DNA of 10,554 nt. Source: Alphaproteobacteria bacterium. GTDB taxonomy: Bacteria; Pseudomonadota; Alphaproteobacteria; Puniceispirillales; UBA1172. Below are positions 1 to 7,417 of the stretch, piece by piece (position 1 is the first letter of the stretch; each line of letters opens with the position of its first letter). The position numbers and the translations under genes were made by a program. The stretch covers positions 1 to 10,554 of the forward strand of contig JAGWAQ010000078.1 of assembly GCA_021296375.1 (NCBI GenBank), in the 5' to 3' direction. A model generated the notes under the pieces. That model made no database searches, was not told the origin of the DNA, and was given only the letters and a program-made list of their open reading frames with translations.

Positions 1-852
1 TTGGCCGCCGTCACCAGGCGCACCAATGCCCATGGGGTGATCCGCCTTGCCGTGCTTCTGGCGCTATTGGGGCTGGCGGCGACCGTTACCGCGATGATGC
101 CGGGGTGGGCCTATCTTGCGATGGCCACCATCACCGGGGTTCTGCTGGTGTTGCTGTTCACCGCCATGCATGAAGCCAGTCATATGACGGCGTTCCGGAC
201 GGGTTGGCTCAACCATGCCGTCACCCATCTGGTGGGGCTGCTGCTTGTTCTGCCGCCACGCTGGTTCACCTATTTTCACATGGCCCATCACCAGCACACC
301 CAGGACCCCGAGCGCGACCCTGAACTGGCCTCCCCGAAACCCACGACATGGCGCGGCTACCTCTGGCATCTGACCGGCGTGATGGTCTGGGCAAGTCAGC
401 TCAAGGCATTGTTCCGCAACGCCGCCGGGGTCAACACGGATGGCTTCATCGCGACGTCGCAACGACAAGGCATTCGGCGGGAAGCGCTTGTCATGCTGGC
501 GATTTATGGCGGGGTGATTTTAATCAGCCTTGCGCTTCATTCATGGGCGTTTCTCTATATATGGGTGATCCCTGCCCTGCTCGGCCAGCCGTTTTTGCGC
601 GCTTATCTGATGGCGGAACACGGCGGCTGCGGCTTTGGCCCCAACATGCTGGCGAATTCCCGCACCACCTTGACGGGCTTGCCGATCCGCTTGCTGGCTT
701 GGAACATGCCTTTTCATGCCGAACACCACAGCCTGCCAGCGGTGCCGTTTCACCAATTGCCTGCCCTGCATCGCCACACCGCCCCTCACATCACGCATCT
801 GACGCCGGGCTATCGACAAGTGCATCAAGACCTTGTGGCGAAACTCAGGTAA
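1..852 (+). CDS. Membrane fatty acid desaturase (5' end outside window)
   Basis: Di-iron membrane desaturase/hydroxylase superfamily (PF00487 type), which inserts double bonds or hydroxyl groups into acyl or similar lipid chains at the inner membrane. Three histidine clusters are visible: HEASH at residues 57-61, HMAHH at 93-97 and HAEHH at 239-243, plus an EHGG at 206-209. These are the usual iron ligands, in the usual order. Hydrophobic stretches near residues 14-32, 36-55, 75-86 and 162-195 fit a four-helix membrane protein. The frame is open to the first base of the window, and the N-terminus starts mid-motif relative to relatives as I remember them, so the true start is probably upstream. 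The exact substrate cannot be told; carotenoid or aromatic hydroxylase relatives remain possible. It ends in TAA at 850-852, shortly before psuK on the same strand, so co-transcription is plausible. Confidence 0.85.
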   Translation: MAAVTRRTNAHGVIRLAVLLALLGLAATVTAMMPGWAYLAMATITGVLLVLLFTAMHEASHMTAFRTGWLNHAVTHLVGLLLVLPPRWFTYFHMAHHQHTQDPERDPELASPKPTTWRGYLWHLTGVMVWASQLKALFRNAAGVNTDGFIATSQRQGIRREALVMLAIYGGVILISLALHSWAFLYIWVIPALLGQPFLRAYLMAEHGGCGFGPNMLANSRTTLTGLPIRLLAWNMPFHAEHHSLPAVPFHQLPALHRHTAPHITHLTPGYRQVHQDLVAKLR

Positions 853-912
853 GCTCTTGCTTGCCGTGAGGGGGCGCATTGCCTATCCTGACGGCATCAC
901 CTGACCACGAAC

Positions 913-920
913 AAGGCGGA
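913..920 (+). promoter_or_regulatory. Ribosome binding site supporting the psuK start at 924
   Basis: AAGGCGGA sits three bases before a TTG at 924, with AAGG seven bases away. The competing upstream TTG at 879 also has a purine tract (GAGGGG at 868-873/4) but only about four bases of spacing. Starting at 924 puts the first beta strand of the PfkB fold (ITIIGAATMDI) right at the N-terminus, as in family members, so 924 is preferred. Confidence 0.45.
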
Positions 921-923
921 ATC

Positions 924-1850
924 TTGGGCTTTTCGATCACGATTATCGGCGCGGCAACCATGGATATTTCGGCCCAGGCCGCGCCCCATGCTGATTTGCT
1001 TCAGCGGGATTCCCACCCCGGGCGCATCACCACCTCGCCTGGCGGAGTGGCGCGCAATATTGCGGAAAATCTTGGCCGCATGGGATGCGCGCCGACCTTG
1101 ATCACGGCCCTTGGGGATGATGCGTTCAGCGCCATGATCACAAGCCATCTTGCCGAAGCCGGGGTGGATTATTCAGCCTCCCCGCGGTTCACGGGCGAAT
1201 GTGACCGTTACCTCAGCTGGCATGATCCTTCAGGGGACATGACCCGGGCTCTCCACCAGATCAATTTGATCGACGGCTTGACGCCAGCGCTCATCACGGC
1301 GCGGGCAAACCCTATCCAGAAAGCTGATCTTGTGGTGCTGGACAGCAACCTTGCCCCCGCCACCATTGATGCCATTGTGGCGATAGCGGAGGCGGCGGCA
1401 ACACCGCCCCTGCTGGCGGCAGAGGCTGTTTCCGCCTTCAAATGCCCTCGGCTTCGCCCTCACCTTAAGAAGATCGATCTCATCAAATGCAACCAGCTTG
1501 AGGCCAGCGCCCTCATCAATTCAGGCTCATCCGCTTCACCTGAAGACGTGATCGCGGGATTGCATGATCACGGCATTGGCCAGGTCATTCTGTCGCTTGG
1601 CGCAAACGGCTTTATCGTCAGCACCGAAGGCACGCTCCACCATCACCCGGCGGAAACGCCTGCGGCCATCACCAGCGTTACCGGCGCCGGAGATGCGCTC
1701 ATGGCGGGGTTCATCGCCGGCATCGCCCGTGGTCATGACGTCATCAACTGCGGCGAAATCGCCGCCCGCGCGGCGGCCCGGACCCTGGCCTGTTCAGGGG
1801 CTGTTCATCCTGATATATCTTGGTCAACGCTGACAGGACCCCGATCATGA
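924..1850 (+). CDS. psuK: Pseudouridine kinase, PfkB family
   Basis: Phosphorylates pseudouridine to pseudouridine-5'-phosphate with ATP in the cytoplasm, supplying the substrate of the next gene, psuG. Numbered from the TTG at 924 (308 residues): a PfkB N-terminal strand and substrate Asp (ITIIGAATMDI, 5-15), the sugar-binding Gly-Gly/Asn motif (SPGGVARNIAENLGRMG, 38-54), a KCNxxE motif at 188-193, and the C-terminal PfkB signature TGAGDALMAGF at 253-263, in which Asp257 is the expected catalytic base. Ribokinase-family folds alone do not tell substrate; the pseudouridine assignment rests on the 4-nt ATGA overlap with psuG. The TTG at 879 would add 15 residues without family resemblance. The gene follows the desaturase by about 70 bases with no evident terminator. 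Confidence 0.85.
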   Translation: MGFSITIIGAATMDISAQAAPHADLLQRDSHPGRITTSPGGVARNIAENLGRMGCAPTLITALGDDAFSAMITSHLAEAGVDYSASPRFTGECDRYLSWHDPSGDMTRALHQINLIDGLTPALITARANPIQKADLVVLDSNLAPATIDAIVAIAEAAATPPLLAAEAVSAFKCPRLRPHLKKIDLIKCNQLEASALINSGSSASPEDVIAGLHDHGIGQVILSLGANGFIVSTEGTLHHHPAETPAAITSVTGAGDALMAGFIAGIARGHDVINCGEIAARAAARTLACSGAVHPDISWSTLTGPRS

Positions 1851-2758
1851 AACTGAATTTTAACGCTGAAGTGAACGTCGCTCTGGATGCGGGCCGGCCC
1901 GTCGTGGCGCTGGAATCCACCATCATCAGTCATGGCCTGCCCTATCCTGAAAACCTTGCTGTTGCGCGCCAGCTTGAGGATACCGTCCGCGAGGAAGGCG
2001 CCACCCCTGCCACCATCGCGGTGATTGGCGGCGAAGTGCAGATTGGGCTTGATGAGGACAGCTTGATGCGACTTGCCGCCGCGGGCGGAAACATCCGCAA
2101 GCTGAGCCGTCGTGACCTGCCGCAGATCCTGGCCCTTGGCGGGGATGGCGCCACCACCGTAGCCGCCACCATGATCCTGGCCGAAAAAGCCGGTATTCGT
2201 GTTTTTGCAACCGGCGGGATTGGCGGCGTTCATCGCGGGGCTGAGAACAGCCTGGACATTTCCGCTGACCTGCCGGAACTGGCGCAAACCAGTGTCGCGG
2301 TCGTTTCCGCTGGCCCCAAGGCTATTCTCGACATTGCCTTGACGCTGGAGGTTCTGGAAACATCAGGTGTGCCGGTGATCGGCTATCAAACCAATGACAT
2401 GCCGGCCTTCTGGTCACGGCAATCGGGGCATCAGCTCGATGACCGTGTTGATACCCCGGCGCAGATTGCCCGCATCATGGCGATGAAATGGCAATCCCGA
2501 CTTGACGGCGGGGTGCTGGTGGCAAACCCTGTTCCTGCCGAACATGAAATCCCTGCTGATGACATCAACGGCTTTATCGACGCCGCGCTCAAGGCGGCGG
2601 ATGACGAGGGGATTACCGGCAAAGCGGTGACGCCGTTTTTGCTGGATCACATTCGCCGCATGACCGATGGCCGAAGCCTCGCCACCAACATGGCCCTGGT
2701 TGTCAATAACGCCCGGCTGGCGGCAAAAATTGCCTGCGCTTACGCCGAATTGGCCTAA
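1847..2758 (+). CDS. psuG: Pseudouridine-5'-phosphate glycosidase
   Basis: Breaks the C-C glycosidic bond of pseudouridine-5'-phosphate, giving uracil and ribose 5-phosphate; the last step of pseudouridine salvage. The protein is 303 residues, close to the E. coli enzyme (312). Family motifs run in order: VVALESTIISHGLPYPEN (19-36), KLSRRDL (85-91), GATTVAATM (101-109), FATGGIGGVHRGA (120-132), DISADL (137-142), SAGPKAILD (154-162), TPFLL (262-266), TNMALVVNNA (280-289). The catalytic residues I recall for E. coli PsuG (Glu31, Lys93, Asp149, Lys166, Asn289) map to Glu23, Lys85, Asp141, Lys158 and Asn281, all with the same offset of eight, so the active site is intact. ATG 1847 is chosen because AGGA lies eight bases upstream and the ATG overlaps the psuK stop as ATGA. 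The TAA overlaps the stop of the convergent gene. Confidence 0.97.
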   Translation: MKLNFNAEVNVALDAGRPVVALESTIISHGLPYPENLAVARQLEDTVREEGATPATIAVIGGEVQIGLDEDSLMRLAAAGGNIRKLSRRDLPQILALGGDGATTVAATMILAEKAGIRVFATGGIGGVHRGAENSLDISADLPELAQTSVAVVSAGPKAILDIALTLEVLETSGVPVIGYQTNDMPAFWSRQSGHQLDDRVDTPAQIARIMAMKWQSRLDGGVLVANPVPAEHEIPADDINGFIDAALKAADDEGITGKAVTPFLLDHIRRMTDGRSLATNMALVVNNARLAAKIACAYAELA

Positions 2759-5112
2759 TCGTGCTGCGGGACCATCGCCTCTTCGGCTGTCCGCAACGTG
2801 ACTTCAGAGCCGCCGGTTTCAGTGTATTCGACTTCCATGTAACCAATCACCCCGAGGTCTGAGGACACATTGTTGTTATCTTCAAGCTGGCTGTCGTAAA
2901 GGAAATCAAGGTCAATGGTAGCGTCGATGGTCGAGCCGGGGTTATCGACCTGGGTTAAGGTATGAACCGTCGCGTCATCAAAGGTCGATTCAAGTTCGCG
3001 TTCATTGGGCAGGCGATACATCGAGCCTGACGACAACTCCCAGTAATTGAGATCAATATTCGGCGTCGTTTCGCTGATGGAAACAGGGTTATACCCGGGC
3101 TTGTAGAACGTGCCCTCACCGGTGAACTGATACTCCATCGCGCTGAAATCAATCGTCACGATGCTGGAAACAACAGCCCTGCAATCCAGGCATGAGCCGC
3201 CGGAAACATAGGTTGCTTCGGCGTTATTATGGGCAAAGCTGACACTGCCTGAACTGAAATTCTGGGAAATGGTCGCCCATTCCGACCCGTTCCATGACCG
3301 GTATCTGTTGGAATCCGGCATAAAAGTGTGATCAGGGAAAATCACATCAACATCGGTCGAGAAAGTGTCGATCACCTCTTCCAGCGCGTCGGTGACGAGG
3401 TCATCGAGACTTTCACCGGCGTCATAGCTGACATCATCAACAAATACGACAGGGGCTTCGTATTGTTCGGGTTCAAACATCGCCTCATCAAAGAAGAACA
3501 ACCCGTCATCCCCTTCAAAGGTGGTGAGTTCGATAAGACTCTCAAACGCCCTGGGGTCAAACGACACGCTTTCAAAGCTGGCGTTGAAATCCTCATCAAA
3601 TGTCGTCGAAAAGGAATTTTCAAAATCGCCATCGAAACTGCTCTCAAAGTTCATTTCAAAACTGGTTTCAAAACTTGATTCAAAACTTGATTCAAAGCTG
3701 GCTTCAAAATTCCGCTCAAATTCCGCCTGATTGAATGACCCGAAGGTGGTGCCGCCAAAACCGGATTCGTTAAAGGCCTGGAGTGTTTCAGGCGCAAAAC
3801 TCTCGGGCGTAAATCCTTCGGGCGCAAACCCTTCTGTAACATCGCCACCAAGGCGGAAATCATCGGCCGACAGCAGCTCACCATTAAAGCCGCTGATGAC
3901 GACTTCACCGGTTTCCGTAACGGTTACTTCAGCCCCGGGAATTGCCAGAGGTGAGCCTTCCAGCCCGCCTTCCAGCCCGCCTTCACGCGCGGCAATTGCG
4001 GCAAAGCTTGAGCCCAGCACCTGTTCAGGATTGCCGGTAATCTCACCGGTTTCTTCATCGATCTCAACCCCGAGAATAGACGCAACAGCAGAGATGCTCT
4101 CAGGGCCTGAACGGGCGAGGGTCTGGAGATCATTGACATCCGCCGTGCCATCGGCAATGGCTTCCGCCGCCGCCACGACTTCAGCTTCGCTTGGCGGCTC
4201 CCCCTGCTCTTCGGTAAAGGCCGGGGCCGTCAATGGCGACGGGGCCTCGCCTTCAGTGGCGGAAGCTTCGGCCTGGTTCAGCTCACCGGATTCAGCCGGG
4301 GAATCTTCTGCTGGCGCTTGCTCATCATTGCCCTGATCATTACTGGCCTGATCTTCATTGGCCTGACCTTCATCCGCCTGATCTTCATTAGCCTGATCTT
4401 CATCGGCCTGATCTTCATCAGCCGCATCACTGCTGTCTTCGGTGTTTTGATCAGTGCCGCCTTGCGCAGGGGCATTTTCCAGCTGGTCAAGCAAGGTGCC
4501 CATGTCTTCGCTCGAGAAAAACGTCGGGGCTGAAATCTCACCGGTATTGCTGATGCTGACGCCGAAATTGGGGCGATCGATATCCTGGCTGATGCCATCA
4601 TTAGCAACAGAAATCGCGCCATTCAGCAGCACGACATTCTGGCTGTCGACCCCGACAGAGCCGATCAATTCCGTGCCTCGGATGGAGACAACCGCGTTCG
4701 GCAGGTTGATCTTGCGCGATTGCTGTTTCTTCATGTTGAGCGATGGCGACGCCAGCTTGAACGTGCCTTTAAGCACCGTTGCGGTGAGCGAGCGTTCGAC
4801 GCCGGGGTCATAGATAAATTCATCAATAACGATGCTGGTGTTGGGGCCGATGGTCATGGTGGTGCGGTCCATCAACATGATCTGCAACTTGCCGGTGTTG
4901 CCGGTTTCGACAATATCATTGAGGAAGATTTTCTGGCCGGTTCTGGCGACCGTGCCGACATTCGCGCTGATCACCCGCACCGGCCCTGACAAGGCCGCAA
5001 CAATGCCGCTCTGGGCGCGCAGGTTCTGGGCATAACCGACCGAAGCCGTGGCGGAAAACTGCCCCAGCACGAACGAAATAACGGTGACATAACTCAATAG
5101 ACTGCGCATCAT
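2755..5112 (-). CDS. Exported FecR-domain protein with low-complexity repeats
   Basis: 785 residues. Residues 1 to about 29 form a signal peptide (cleavage perhaps after YAQ); there is no lipobox cysteine. A FecR domain (PF04773 type) follows at about 38-172: GPVRVIS, VGTVARTGQKIFLNDIVETG, LMDRTTMTIGPNTSIVID, KINLPNAVVSIRGTEL. Then comes an acidic linker with D-Q-A-D/N-E pentapeptides (about 231-268), FAPEG/FTPES/FAPET (429-443), a Phe-every-four-residues tract (465-513), and a C-terminal beta-rich domain (about 595-775) with a CxxC at 641-644. Unlike classical FecR anti-sigma regulators there is no single-helix inner-membrane topology and no sigma factor gene next door, so a surface or periplasmic structural role is more likely. 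It overlaps the upstream TPR/barrel gene by ATGA; GGGGAC precedes the start. A second Met follows immediately and could be the start. Function unknown; the FecR domain call is firm. Confidence 0.88.
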   Translation of the reverse strand: MMRSLLSYVTVISFVLGQFSATASVGYAQNLRAQSGIVAALSGPVRVISANVGTVARTGQKIFLNDIVETGNTGKLQIMLMDRTTMTIGPNTSIVIDEFIYDPGVERSLTATVLKGTFKLASPSLNMKKQQSRKINLPNAVVSIRGTELIGSVGVDSQNVVLLNGAISVANDGISQDIDRPNFGVSISNTGEISAPTFFSSEDMGTLLDQLENAPAQGGTDQNTEDSSDAADEDQADEDQANEDQADEGQANEDQASNDQGNDEQAPAEDSPAESGELNQAEASATEGEAPSPLTAPAFTEEQGEPPSEAEVVAAAEAIADGTADVNDLQTLARSGPESISAVASILGVEIDEETGEITGNPEQVLGSSFAAIAAREGGLEGGLEGSPLAIPGAEVTVTETGEVVISGFNGELLSADDFRLGGDVTEGFAPEGFTPESFAPETLQAFNESGFGGTTFGSFNQAEFERNFEASFESSFESSFETSFEMNFESSFDGDFENSFSTTFDEDFNASFESVSFDPRAFESLIELTTFEGDDGLFFFDEAMFEPEQYEAPVVFVDDVSYDAGESLDDLVTDALEEVIDTFSTDVDVIFPDHTFMPDSNRYRSWNGSEWATISQNFSSGSVSFAHNNAEATYVSGGSCLDCRAVVSSIVTIDFSAMEYQFTGEGTFYKPGYNPVSISETTPNIDLNYWELSSGSMYRLPNERELESTFDDATVHTLTQVDNPGSTIDATIDLDFLYDSQLEDNNNVSSDLGVIGYMEVEYTETGGSEVTLRTAEEAMVPQHD
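3574..3720 (-). repeat. 12-bp tandem repeat encoding xxxF tetrapeptides
   Basis: Inside the FecR-domain gene, residues 465-513 place 13 phenylalanines exactly four residues apart, most units of the form E-S-S-F. At DNA level the core is five adjacent 12-mers at 3655-3714: two perfect copies of TTCAAAACTTGA (3667-3678, 3679-3690) with flanking variants. Outer units are degenerate in DNA but keep the period in protein. Confidence 0.9.
3784..3828 (-). repeat. 15-bp x3 repeat encoding F-A/T-P-E-x
   Basis: Three in-frame 15-bp units (3784-3798, 3799-3813, 3814-3828) encode FAPEG, FTPES and FAPET in the FecR-domain protein. A separate perfect 12-bp duplication, CTTCCAGCCCGC, lies at 3957-3980 and encodes a Leu-Glu-Gly-Gly duplication. 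Confidence 0.8.
4316..4423 (-). repeat. 15-bp tandem repeat encoding acidic D-Q-A-D/N-E pentapeptides
   Basis: Five near-identical 15-mers run from 4346 to 4420 (type GCCTGATCTTCATTG, differing mainly in the last two or three bases and one T/C), preceded by two decayed units from 4316. They encode DQADE, DQANE, DQADE, GQANE and DQASN-like units in the FecR-domain protein. The unit length is a multiple of three, so copy-number change would keep the frame. Confidence 0.92.
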
Positions 5113-6422
5113 TTGTCCCCAAAGCTGTAAGTGAAGTTCAACGTGACCTCACCTTTGGTGGTGTCAAACTTGCTGACATTGGACTCGGTCTTGCTGATAT
5201 TCCCGCTCAGGCTGATCTGAAGTTTATCGTCAAAACTGGTGCTGAGAAATTCGACCGGCAGCATGGCGTTCAAGGCCAGGGTGGTGGTGGTGTCATTGCG
5301 GCGCAGGGCTGAATAGATCATATCCGGCGTATCGACACGTTTGCGCGCCATCTTCAGGTTGGCCCCGACATTAACAGCCCCGACAGGGATTGTTGTCGCC
5401 ACACTCAAGCTCGACTGGTGATAGGAATTGGTGGTGATATTGGCGTCCTTGCGTTCATAATCCGCGCCGAGGCGAACGGCGAACCCCGCCAGCCCGACAT
5501 TCACCCCGACACCGGCTTTCGCCTGAAATCCGGTCTTGCCTTCATTGCCCTTGAAATGCGGGCTGTAGCGGTTGACATGGCGATTGACGCTGCCCGTGCC
5601 ATCAAGGCGATAGCGCGACCCGAGCATGACGCTTTGTTGAGCCGAGACGCCGACCTGATCCATGAAATCATAATCACGAACCCGGATGCGCGTCACGTTA
5701 AGCGCGCCCAGGAACGGCGTTTCATCACTGTTCAAAAGCTGGAACTGGCCGCCATAGGTTTCATAATCAGCCTTGTCATAGGTCAGGAAATCGCGCCGCT
5801 GGTGGGAAAGATTGGCGCGCAGAATACGCTTTTCATAGGTGTTGAGGCGGTATTCAAATTGCCCTGAAAGAGACATGCCGGCGTATTCTTCGCTGCCGCC
5901 CTTAACGTCAATCGGCACGGTGGGGGCCAGCAGGCTGTAGGACGGGTTGTCTGGTTTGGCGTCAGGGTTGCGGCTGAACCCGGCGTTAACCCCGAGGGAC
6001 GCGTTCCAGGAAAACCCGTCGGTCAGGTCATCAAGCTCTTTGAGAAACTCTTCACTATTGGCGCGCAATTCCGGGGTGGTGTCTTCGGCGTTCAGCACTT
6101 CCATCAGGAAATACCGCGCCTCCTGATAATTCTCCGTCGAGGATTTCACCCGCGCCATCAAAAACTGCGCGGTGCGGTTCTTCGGTACAATGATCAGAAG
6201 ACGTTCAAGCGTGCCTGATGCGCCTTTCAAATCCCCTGCCGCGATCTGCTCACGCACGAGGGTAATGTTCAGCTCAACATTCGACGGGTCAGCGAACACC
6301 TGCTGGTACAGCGCATCAATCCGCTGAACGCGTTCCGCGGTACTGGCGGACTGCGCCATCACAGGGCTGGACAACAGCAAGCCCCAAAGGGCAAGGATCG
6401 AAAATTTAACAGAATGCTTCAA
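5109..6422 (-). CDS. TPR plus outer-membrane beta-barrel protein, Slam/DUF560-like
   Basis: 437 residues. A signal peptide (1 to about 24, ending VMAQS) leads into a helical TPR-like region at about 28-130, with repeat-like segments LVREQIAAGDLKGASGTLERLL and FLMARVKSSTENYQEARYFL. From about 137 to the end come alternating amphipathic beta strands typical of an outer-membrane barrel (FSWNASLGVNAGFSRNPDAK near its start, VTLNFTYSFGDK at its end). This layout and length match Slam-type surface (lipo)protein assembly modulators, which move partner proteins across the outer membrane; other TPR/barrel exporters are possible. The only usable start is TTG 6422: the frame is closed by TGA at 6441-6443 and has no ATG before the signal peptide. 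The Shine-Dalgarno is weak. Its stop overlaps the start of the FecR-domain gene (ATGA), so the two products are probably made together. Barrel call firm; Slam identity moderate. Confidence 0.75.
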   Translation of the reverse strand: MKHSVKFSILALWGLLLSSPVMAQSASTAERVQRIDALYQQVFADPSNVELNITLVREQIAAGDLKGASGTLERLLIIVPKNRTAQFLMARVKSSTENYQEARYFLMEVLNAEDTTPELRANSEEFLKELDDLTDGFSWNASLGVNAGFSRNPDAKPDNPSYSLLAPTVPIDVKGGSEEYAGMSLSGQFEYRLNTYEKRILRANLSHQRRDFLTYDKADYETYGGQFQLLNSDETPFLGALNVTRIRVRDYDFMDQVGVSAQQSVMLGSRYRLDGTGSVNRHVNRYSPHFKGNEGKTGFQAKAGVGVNVGLAGFAVRLGADYERKDANITTNSYHQSSLSVATTIPVGAVNVGANLKMARKRVDTPDMIYSALRRNDTTTTLALNAMLPVEFLSTSFDDKLQISLSGNISKTESNVSKFDTTKGEVTLNFTYSFGDK

Positions 6423-6508
6423 AAACTTAACCGGAACATTTCAATAAATCAAATATTTAGACATACTCTTTTTTGTCATAAATTAAAAGTTTCTTATTAA
6501 TAATTTCC
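6423..6508 (-). promoter_or_regulatory. AT-rich leader/promoter region of the TPR-barrel operon
   Basis: About 21% GC over 86 bases (my hand count), far below the flanking genes. It lies between the end of the CoA-transferase remnant and the TTG start of the barrel gene, both on the - strand, so it is the natural site of the operon promoter and possibly of the remnant's terminator. It includes a perfect 10-bp palindrome TTATTAATAA at 6494-6503. No convincing -35/-10 pair and no GC-rich terminator stem were found. A six-codon out-of-frame leader (ATG at 6439, TGA at 6421-6419) overlaps the gene start; its meaning is unclear. Confidence 0.5.
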
Positions 6509-7417
6509 TTATGAGAACTCTTTGCGCAAGGCGCTGGTATGTTGCCCGAGATCAGGCACATGTCCCGCCACCATCGGCGCGCCGTCAAACAGGGCACCGG
6601 GGGCGATCATCTTAACCTCCCCACCTGAAGTCATGGTGGTGATGTATTGCGTCTGGGGGTGGTCGATCAGGTCATCAATGGAATTGAGCCGTCCACAGGC
6701 AATTCCCGCCTGATGCAACCGTTTCGCCATGTCATCGCGATCGATCTTGCCAAACACCTCATGCATGATGCTGTTCAGCGCCTCGCGGTTGGCGACTCTC
6801 TTGATGTTTGTGGCAAAACCATCACTGGTGATCATGTCAGGGCGCATCAGGACTTTTTCCGCCAGGTCAGCCCATTCCCGTTCATTCTGGATCGACAGCA
6901 GGATCAGCCCGCCATCACGGCAAGGGTAGACGCCATAAGGCGCGATTGTGGGGTGGTGCAGGCCGGGGCGGCCGATATCCTTGCCGCCATAATGCCGCTG
7001 GACATAAGGCACATTCATCCAGTCCGCGAGGGCAGAGAACAGCGACACGTCGATATGCCGCCCCTGCCCGCAGTTCTGGCGGGCATAAAGCGCCTGCAAA
7101 ATGGCTTGAAACGCGGTCATCCCCGCGGCGATATCACAGATCGACACCCCCACACGGCCGGGTTCCATCGGCCCGCCGGTGATCGAGGACAGCCCTGTTT
7201 CCGCCTGGATCAGCAGGTCATAGGCTTTCATCTGGCTGAATTCCCCGTCATTGCCATAGCCGCTGATGGAGCAGGTGATGAGCCGGGGGTTGTCGGCCCG
7301 CAATGCCGCCATATCCAGCCCCAGCCGCTGGATCGCCCCCGGCATGAGGTTCTGGATAAAAACATCGGCTTTCGCCAGCATGTTGCGGGCCAATTTCTGG
7401 TCATGGGGGTTTTTCAA
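6509..7417 (-). pseudogene. Class III CoA-transferase, C-terminal fragment
   Basis: The larger piece (about 300 residues) of a CaiB/BaiF-family CoA-transferase whose N-terminus is at 7414-7638 in another frame. Class III enzymes move CoA between carboxylic acids through an aspartyl-CoA thioester. Visible family motifs, numbered from 7417: QNLMPGA (22-28), RLITCSISGYG (45-55), KAYDLLIQAETGL (64-76), RVGVSICDIAAGM (88-100), HIDVSLFSALADWM, and SIQNEREW. Asp95 in SICD fits the catalytic Asp position. The motif style reminds me of the itaconate/mesaconate/succinyl-CoA group, but substrate is not provable. The fragment lacks the first alpha/beta unit that contributes to CoA binding and to the interlocked dimer, and its only early start is a TTG within conserved sequence, so it is very unlikely to be active alone. 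Confidence 0.85.

Noticed and set aside
1805..2287. 160-codon - strand open frame opposite psuG
   Set aside because: Shadow of a fully conserved psuG; Gly/Gln/Arg-rich translation without features.
3731..4336. 201-codon + strand open frame opposite the FecR-domain gene
   Set aside because: Low-complexity Ser/Pro/Ala translation that mirrors the repeats of the real - strand gene; no ribosome binding site or domain.
4316..4423. CRISPR-like array
   Set aside because: Units are contiguous 15-mers without spacers, lie inside a gene and translate as pentapeptides.
2755..5112. Classical FecR anti-sigma regulator of iron uptake
   Set aside because: Signal peptide at the N-terminus, no sigma factor or TonB receptor gene adjacent, and long repeat regions; only the domain is shared.
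5418..5867. 149-codon + strand open frame opposite the TPR/barrel gene
   Set aside because: Antisense to a gene with clear signal peptide and barrel pattern; no start context.
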